Assembly (NCBI GenBank): GCA_012295275.1
Contig: CM022670.1
Coordinates: 26,377,244 to 26,441,243 of the forward strand
Direction: 5' to 3'
DNA length: 64,000 nt
Source: Chrysomallon squamiferum
Taxonomy: Eukaryota > Mollusca > Gastropoda > Neomphalida > Peltospiridae
Part shown: in pieces, positions 56,723 to 64,000 of the stretch
How the letters are laid out: each line of letters starts with the position of its first letter
Numbering within the stretch: position 1 is the stretch's first letter
Notes under the pieces: model-generated
Databases searched by the model: none
What the model was told of the DNA's origin: nothing
The model's input: the letters and a program-made list of their open reading frames with translations, nothing else
Program-made: the position numbers and the translations under genes

Positions 56723-59601
56723 TTATTATTTAAGCTGAAAAGTACACATGTATATGGCTAATTCAGGTAAACAGAAAATGATGAAAAATAATAAAATACC
56801 TGTGAGTGGCCTAACTTTTTCCTGATTCCCGCCAACGTGTTTAGTTTCCACCCCATGGAATTGGTGTATTCTCTTTCTGCAAGACCTAATTTATAGAAGT
56901 GAATCAAATCTGATCTGTTGTGGTCGTTCTGCTTCATGCTGAAACATAATGTTAGAAATTAATTTTTCTTAACTTACTGGAAAAAAGAATAAAACAATAA
57001 AACAATTTCAGAATATTTTAGAATGACCAATAAATCAAGTTTCGACAAGATATCACTGCCAAAAACAAGCGGATAAAAAAATAAAAATAAAAATAAAAAT
57101 TAAATTAAATTAAAATAAAAACAAATCACGAATATGATTTGTAGTTAAAAGATTCAGTAGGAACTAAACCCTGAAGACTGTCTCCAGCCTTCGTCTTATC
57201 AATAAGGATGTTTACTACTTTCTTTTCTGTTTTGTTTTTAAGTTTTTAATTTTTTTTAAATAATAACTCACCTGGGATCAAAGGCATAAACATGACAGCC
57301 ATACTTTTTAGAGACAGCATCGTCAAATGACCAGTCATTATTAATTCTGAAAGAGATAAAACATACACTACAGAGATTACATTACATAGATTACATTACA
57401 CAGATTACATTCTATAGATTACATATATCACGGACTATATATTATATTACATTACAAACATTATATAAGATTGTATTGCATGACATAACATAACATTAGA
57501 TTACATGAAATTATACAACATTTCATTACGTTATACACATATACACATGGACGTACACACACATATACATACACATACACATATATCCATGCATTCGCAA
57601 GCGAGCATGCACACATTGATAAATTCATCCATGCATATATACATACGTACATAAAGTACGCCTATCCTGGGACAGACAGAGAGATGAAAGCGATGCAGTG
57701 AAAGAGAGACAGAGAATTAGAGAGTGAACTAGCCTTGCAGTCTGACACTAGTGAACACACAAACAAGTCCCTATTTAGTATTTTCATGGACAGAAGTACA
57801 AGCACGTGTCGAAACACGTACCGTGCATTATTTATACAGAGAAATACAAAACAACTGACCCAAAGGAATATATAATACACGGCGGTTTTGGTGTGTATTG
57901 TTGATCATCGCATATGTCCCATCCACCATCAACTTCGTTACCAAGATGAATAATCTTTTCACAACCAATCTGCACAGAGTTGACCATTCTGAAAGCCATT
58001 GTATTTATTACATTACTTCTTTTTACTTTTTTTTTTTTTTTTTTTTGCTATTGTTTATTTGACGTTGCAGGGCACAGGACTGTACAGTGTGCTTAACAAC
58101 AAAAACAGGAAACAGATGTTTGCACTAAAGATCTATTTATATATTTATATTTCCGTTCAGCTGTGTGTATATTTATATGTCTCTCTGTGTGTCTTTCTTT
58201 ATCAATTTACTTATCTGTCTGTCAATGTAGTATGACTATCTGTCTATCTACCTGTCCTGTCTGTTTATATGTCAGTGTTTGTTTTGTTTTGTTGTTGTTT
58301 TGTTGTTGATGGTTATGACGAAAATTATGATAATGATGATATTTACGACGATGATTTTGATCAGGATGATTATTATTTCAGAGATTTTTTTACGTTCATC
58401 AAATACTCACTGATGATACTTAGTTGCCATGTCCGCCCATTTTTCTTGCGGATTTGTTGCGTTCGATTTCATTTGCATATTTGTTACACCGGTACAGTCA
58501 CATTTCTATTAAGGAAAAGAAGGAAATACATAACTTATCAAAGTTTGTGAAGTGTATAGGTATGTGAGTGTTTCTTCCTGAGACTGAATAACAGGAAAGA
58601 ATTAGACATAACTACGAGAACATGTACAATAATCAGTGAAAGAATATAAGCTCCAGTAATATATGATTTCTTTAAAAACATTTCTAAAATGTGCTGTTAG
58701 ATATCTGTGTGTATGTATGTATGTATGTATGTATGTATGTATGTATGTATGTATGTATGTATGTATGTATGTATGTATGTGTGTATATATGTATGTATGT
58801 ATCTATCTATCTATCTATCTATTTATCTATCGATGTGTGTTTTTCTCTATCAGTATATCAATTTACTTCTTCTCTTTCAGCAAGACCTAGTTTATAGAAG
58901 TGAAACAAAGCTGATCTGTTGTCATCGTTCTGCTTCATCAGTTAATTTCTGTTAATGTAATATGACTATCTATCTATTTATCTATCTGTTCTGCCTGTGT
59001 ATCTGTTGTTGCTGTTATTGTTGTTTTACGTGTGTGTGTAACTCGACATCTTTACGTATATGTAATATAGTGTTTTGGTTTCAGAATGTTTTGCGATTGT
59101 TGTTTGTATTACTTCTTGTTGCATGTTTTAGACAAAACAACTGATATTGTGAACAGAATCTCTAAAGCATACTTTTGTCGATTAGCAACAAGGATATTAT
59201 TGCCTACACTTTTTCCGAACTTTTGAAAGTTCATATTATTTCTTAAACCTCAATCGATGGTAAGTGGAATGTTACCAAATCGATTGTGTGCTCTAATCGA
59301 TGGTAACATACCATATTACCTATACATCTCCAAACAAGGTTTATTACTAATTCACAGAGACTGGTTAAGATGAGCTATTCAGAGTTATAAAACTTGTGTA
59401 AAATAGTGTCAGTTCTTATACGCCCTGAATGTAAATAAAGTGGGGTTCGGTCAGAAGAATAAAACGTTTTACCTTTTCTATGACAACCACTTCTGGCTCT
59501 CTCAGTTTGTTGATCCAGACGAGGCAGACGAAGACAAAACAGAACGTAAAAATCAACCCAATGAAGCGGACTTGGGTTTTGGCAATATCTAATCTAAACA
59601 T
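55781..59601 (-). pseudogene. Gene E': duplicate of gene E with a frameshift in the last exon
   Basis: Second copy of E on the minus strand: 59601-59473, 58505-58411, 57988-57860, 57346-57272, 56938-56800 and 56100-55781. Exons 2-5 match E in length and splice sites. Exon 1 has an in-frame 9-base gain within the anchor (FVFVCLVWI). Substitutions include GGWDICDD for GGWNICDD. The last exon is 320 nt instead of 321. On the plus strand gtgacgtctttgagtg of E is gtgacgttttgagtg here (about 56011-56021), so after SGALK the frame runs into TGA within a dozen codons and loses FEIH, GFRIFKTH and the CHE end. The lesion is not in a long homopolymer, which favours a real deletion. This copy retains the ancestral upstream flank that E has lost. 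Confidence 0.8.
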
Positions 59602-59676
59602 CTCTGTTTGTTTGCACACTCTGATTTTGCACAATCCGGAGAAGGCCGCTGATTTAAAACAGAAAGAAGTAATTAA

Positions 59677-59990
<314 letters not shown>

Positions 59991-60047
59991 GTACTAATAA
60001 CAACAACAACAATAACAACAACACCGCCAACAACAGCTAATAAAAAT

Positions 60048-60404
60048 CTAACAGCTAAAACAATGATAATAGTGTTTTAGATCCAGTCTCTTTATAAACG
60101 GACTGAATATCCTCTGTGGTAGTGTGCAGTTATCAAAGTGGCACCCGTCTCTGAACCGATCCGTATAACAATTCGCTGAGAGAAAATACTTTCCATTGCC
60201 TACAAGTACAACTGATGATATTCTTTTTGATGATGTTATGTCTTTACTGGATGTGGTCCTAGATGAAGAATTCAGTTTCCTATTTACATTCTCAACGTGG
60301 TTTTTCTTGTTACTCGTGTAAAAGGTGTGAGACATTTTTCCAGCATCTGAAGAATTCCAGCAAAGAAAACAAGAAGCACTAAAAAGCTTGGCAGGTATTG
60401 TCAT
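60048..60404 (-). CDS. Unassigned 118-aa ORF, possible fucosyltransferase-like exon
   Basis: An open frame in non-repetitive sequence between the (AGT)n block and the gypsy relic. The middle is Ser/Lys-rich. The C-terminal third reads VVLVGNGKYFL, then a DGCHFDNCTL motif with closely spaced cysteines. Spacing of the form GCxxxNCxL after a beta-strand-like VVLV is reminiscent of the N-terminal domain of alpha-1,3-fucosyltransferases (Glyco_tran_10_N), but too little is present to claim it. No neighbouring exon was recognised. It may be part of a gene, a repeat-borne ORF or chance. Confidence 0.25.
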   Translation of the reverse strand: MTIPAKLFSASCFLCWNSSDAGKMSHTFYTSNKKNHVENVNRKLNSSSRTTSSKDITSSKRISSVVLVGNGKYFLSANCYTDRFRDGCHFDNCTLPQRIFSPFIKRLDLKHYYHCFSC

Positions 60405-60429
60405 AATGTTAGCTGATCACATATTACTT

Positions 60430-61870
60430 ACATTATGCAGTGGACGAAGCTGAACATGGTCGCAAATTAATCCCGAAAAGTGCTAAGGGAAAAAGATTTT
60501 CCACTCAGCAAAAACAATGCAAAATAAAAAAAAAAAAGATTTCAAACAGACATGAGGTGTATGGGACAAACACTAATTATCTGAAACCTGATCCAGCTAA
60601 GATCGAGACAATTATTGTCATGCCACTGTCTATTGAAAAGCAAGAAATGCAGCTCGTGATTGGTATGGTGAACTACGCTGAAAAGTCTGCTCCACAACTA
60701 TTAACATTCACAACTCCGATTCGAAAAAAAAAATGTAAATTATTGTTAGGTTGAAGATATCCATGGAAAGGACTTCGGACAACAGAGAGAAATTCTGTCA
60801 AAAACTCCAGTACTTGATAACTTTGAAAATAATAAAACAGTTATTTTATAGTCTGATGCAAGCCAGTATCTTGAGCAAAATGTAAATCCAGTTATATATA
60901 ATATATATGTGTGTGTGTCGCGTCCTTTCAAAACAACAGTTTATTTATGACCACAAATTTCTAGTCTCCGTCGTCAAGAAAAGTTTGTTAAGTGCACCTA
61001 AGATACTCCAAAGACTGTTGCTTAGATTACAAAACTTTGACTTTGATCTAGCGTGTAAGAAGTTTAGAAATAAATACAATGGTAAAAATAATGAAAGATA
61101 CAATAGTTTGTGGCTGGCCAAAGCCAAAACTGGAAATGAAACATCAGAATACTTCAAAATCCGAGATGAATTAACAGTGCAAAATGGACTTTTTTTGGTG
61201 AAAGGAGATGCCACTGTAGTCCCATCAGCAGTGCTTCAGAGAATCAAAGAAATATTTCACCAAAGTCTTATCAGAATCGATGGGCAAGTGAAGTGATATA
61301 CTGTCCAAAGATAAATAAATAAATTGAAGAATCTATTTCCAAATGGCCTGATCAAAAACGTCAGCCATGCCGAAAAGTAAACATGGATCTTTTTGAAACT
61401 GATGGTTGTCGTAATCTAGTCATTGTTGATCACTATTCTTATTTCTTTGAAACTGATAAACTAGTTAAAACCCTGATCCACTCATTGATAAACTAGACTA
61501 CAACACTATAATAGAAATAGTGAAGAGTTCTTTAGCACAATGCTACTGCCTACAGCTCACCGTCTATTAAATCCAGAAATAGTGAAGGATGTGAAAGAAA
61601 AACTGTATTGCCGCAAAGAAACACAAGCCAGATATTACGCGAGAGCAAAACGCCAGGTGAACTTCTGACAATACAACCAATGAAAAGGAGAACGTGATGT
61701 TGACAAACTGATATAAAGTAGAATATATGACAGAGCAACCAAGAGCAAATACACCAGCAAAACGTCGTTCAGTTACGGGTACCAATTCAGGTAAGAACAA
61801 AAAGAAACCGTATGATAAACATGGATGGACGCTTGGTGAAAAATATATTGTTACTTGAAGTGGCAGTGTA
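60430..61870 (+). mobile_element. Broken Ty3/gypsy retrotransposon polyprotein (RT end, RNase H, integrase, tail)
   Basis: Ordered fragments of a gypsy pol on the plus strand: YLKPDPAKIE and IGMVNYAEKSAPQLLTFTTP (end of reverse transcriptase, 60440-60740), PVLDNFENNKTVIL then SDASQYLEQ (RNase H, with an in-frame stop), LLSAPKILQRLLLRLQNFDFDL (60990-61060), LTVQNGLFLVKGD..VVPSA (61165-61235, linker before integrase), MDLFETDGCRNLVIVDHYSYFFETDKL (integrase core, near 61385), and KLYCRKETQARYYARAKRQV (C-terminal region, near 61600). Stops and frameshifts throughout show it is inactive. No LTRs were identified, and the protease and 5' half are absent. Confidence 0.85.
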
Positions 61871-63555
61871 CTGAAAACCAAATCTGAAGTACGTGCTAAA
61901 TTAGTTTGTCTTCGTTGTGGGTGTGTTTACGTTTCACATAGTAAAATCATACCCGTCAGAATAATATCTGGCTTTTTTGTACTAAGGAAGAATAGTCTAA
62001 CTTTATCCTTTATTTTATTTATTTGAGAAATTTGTTAAATGTAAGATTAAAGAAAAAAATTGCAATAAAATTATAAAATAAAATAAATAAATAATAATAA
62101 TAATAATAACAATAATGTTTTAAAAATTAAAAGAAAATAAATTTATTTCAAAAAAAGATATTAATTCTATATCTAGGTTGTGTTTGAATGTGAACTGCTA
62201 AGAAATGATACTCAAATAATTAAAAAGAGTTGCTTTAAGAGAAAAAAGACATTCAAAAATGATTATCTCAATTTAAAAAACAAATAAAGGTTTGAAACAT
62301 ATTTGTGTAATGTTGTTTAACTATCGCAAATTAAGTATGTGAGACTACTACTAATTTGCGACACTGTTATCGATATTTGTGACAAATAAATCGATATATA
62401 AATTTAAAAAGAAAAATACTAACATTTATTTAATGGATATGAATGGGGATCATTACTATATTTCAAGTATAATGTTTTCTTGAGTATCAAAAATCTTCCT
62501 GTATTGTTTGTGTTTCACTGGGCCTAATGACGAAATTAATTTTCAAAATACAATACTGATTGAGTGTATTTTGGTTTGCTTCAAATATTAATACAACTGT
62601 TAGTAAGAACTCGTTCGTGCCAGCGAGTGAAATTTAACTCAAAGTTGTTAAGAAATGATTATCGAGACGCTGGTCGATTTTAATCTCATCAGTTAGTTTT
62701 GGATACGTTAATTTAGCTCAGAATAACTCAAATATATTAATGACCAGTGCAGTCCATGCCGGCGTTGTTACTAACACAACCGTTTTGTTTGTGCTAACAA
62801 TGATAATTTTATTTTCACTCTTAAGGTGATGACGTAACCACCAAGATGAGTTTAATGGGTAAATCTTTTAAGACATTTTGAACAAATTTTAGTATTAACT
62901 TTTCACTAGAAATCAACAGTAGAACTGTTTCTAACATAACGATAACGATGGTACGAAAAAGGCAATTTTTACCAGTTTAGTTCGGGTACAAAACAAGGCC
63001 GATAATGATCCGTATACTCTGTGGAATGGGTAATAACCCAAGAAACACCGTGAACTGGACTGATCTTGGGCTACAAGCTCTAAGCTATGTAGGTTATTTC
63101 AAAAGAAAATCAAAGAGAACAATGGTTGTTACCGTTGTTGTTTTTTGCTGTGGGCAGTATCGACAGTTAATGTTGATTTTGAGATTTCGATCGAATGAGA
63201 TTAAGTAAAAGAACTGTGGTGGATTTCTATCAGTTACGTACATTAAAAAAAAGTGAATGACATGACCGGTTCAAAACCAAGCAAGACGATTAAGAAAAGG
63301 TCGCCTGCTATGGACATAAAAAGGCTTTCAGTAACTTTTCATTCAAATGGGATTCTGTTGAGGTCATAGCGATAAAAACATTTTGTTATTATGAGTCACT
63401 AGGTGCATTAAAAATATCAAATCGGACTGAAACACACCTCAGAATGACTGTTATTCCACTTTACAATTTGTTTATTTCAAACACGCATCCATTTACTAGT
63501 TAATAAAATGAGAGAAACAAAGAGGAGGCCAGCTGCTTGAAATATACCAATACAA
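61870..63555. other. Intergenic region after the gypsy relic
   Basis: AT-rich, with a short (AAT)n near 62090-62115. Two complex-sequence stretches (62740-63060 and 63240-63460) have no recognised coding content; a 67-codon frame at 63005 shows no domain. Confidence 0.35.
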
Positions 63556-63564
63556 ACATGCATT

Positions 63565-63785
63565 ACAGTATACCCTCACCTGTTCGCGGTTCCCCATTCG
63601 CGGGTTAGGCTCTTAACCCTATCGCATTGTGTGCTGGTATACCAGGCTAGCGTCATAACGTCATAAAAACAAATGCTCGGTAAACCGGGTTTTTGTAGGT
63701 CATAGAGACTTTTCGACCTTTAAGAAACTCATTGAGGAGAAGGGATACAAGCCAGAGCAGGTCTTCAAAATGACTTTACGGTACA
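63565..63785 (+). mobile_element. Pogo/Tigger-like element fragment, internally deleted
   Basis: TACAGTATACCCTCACCTGTTCGCGGTTCCCCATTCGCGG at 63565-63604 has the form of a Tigger/pogo terminal inverted repeat. About 100 bp later the plus strand reads FRPLRNSLRRRDTSQS in one frame and DFSTFKKLIEEKGYKPEQVF in effect across 63700-63770, a segment typical of pogo-family transposases just before their first catalytic Asp. The catalytic domain does not follow. The opposite terminus was not found before the window ends. Confidence 0.6.
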
Positions 63786-64000
63786 GTAATACAGTATGGG
63801 TAACTATGCTATGCGGTGTTACTGTCCTCTTGTACTTACGTTTCTTTCTGATTAAAATATTGTTTCAGTACAAAATTAAAATGTGTTTACATTATCATTA
63901 CTACATTAGTGAAATACATAACTGCATGCAATATTACTACATTATTACTGTATTAATGAGTAAGAGTGTCTTTAGAAAGTGTTTGGGAAGCATTTAGTAC

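Larger units (their letters stand above)
50919..59643 (+). repeat. Segmental duplication, copy 2 (about 8.7 kb, genes D' and E')
   Basis: Direct tandem copy of 37833-50918 with a 4.3-kb internal deletion near 52213, corresponding to 39105-43440 of copy 1. It starts AAAAAATGTTTAACTTACAG and ends TTTTGCACAATCCGGAGAAG, where similarity to copy 1 stops. Confidence 0.85.

Noticed and set aside
63005-63208. 67-codon frame with MIRILCGMGNNPRN
   Set aside because: No recognised family and no supporting splice sites.

Overview
This is AT-rich, intron- and microsatellite-dense animal DNA. Short coding exons with GT-AG (once GC-AG) splice sites sit among long (GA)n, (CA)n, (ATT)n and (CTA)n tracts. The genes, the intron style and the Tc1, Ty3/gypsy and pogo debris fit a mollusc, most likely a cephalopod such as an octopus. 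The species is an inference; no barcode locus is present.

The coding content is essentially one gene family: METTL24-like proteins (type II membrane proteins with a lumenal FkbM/Methyltransf_22-type methyltransferase domain). Seven loci are visible: A (+, last two exons, 19-1646), B (-, 4201-7569), C (+, 19576-22492), D (+, 40010-45129), E (-, 47122-50878), D' (+, 52291-53827) and E' (-, 55781-59601). Complete copies have six coding exons with the same intron phases (0,2,2,2,0) and near-constant lengths of exons 3 to 5 (123-129, 75, 139-145 nt). C, D and E read cleanly from ATG to stop (301, 353 and 292 aa). A, B and E' each carry a single-base frameshift. D' lacks exons 1 and 2. D is intact but has lost most signature residues of the methyltransferase, so it looks like a pseudoenzyme.

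Layout. 1-7.6 kb: convergent pair A and B. 7.6-19.5 kb: intergenic DNA with microsatellites, a foldback element, a local tandem duplication and two decayed Tc1-like copies. 19.5-22.5 kb: gene C. 22.5-39 kb: nested repeats, namely a third Tc1-like relic between 0.5-kb direct repeats, three copies of a 120-bp near-invariant module, and two ~2.9-kb arrays of a ~155-bp CA-rich minisatellite, each bracketed by inverted repeats, inside a ~7.7-kb higher-order repeat. 37.8-59.6 kb: a tandem segmental duplication carrying D/E and then D'/E'. 59.6-64 kb: an (AGT)n block, an unassigned ORF, a broken Ty3/gypsy polyprotein and a pogo/Tigger fragment.

The duplication is the main story. Its junction near 50918 lies only 40 bp upstream of the ATG of E. 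Intact E therefore sits next to a new upstream region, a repeat with a CRE palindrome and a YY1-like motif, while E', which keeps the ancestral upstream DNA, is frameshifted.
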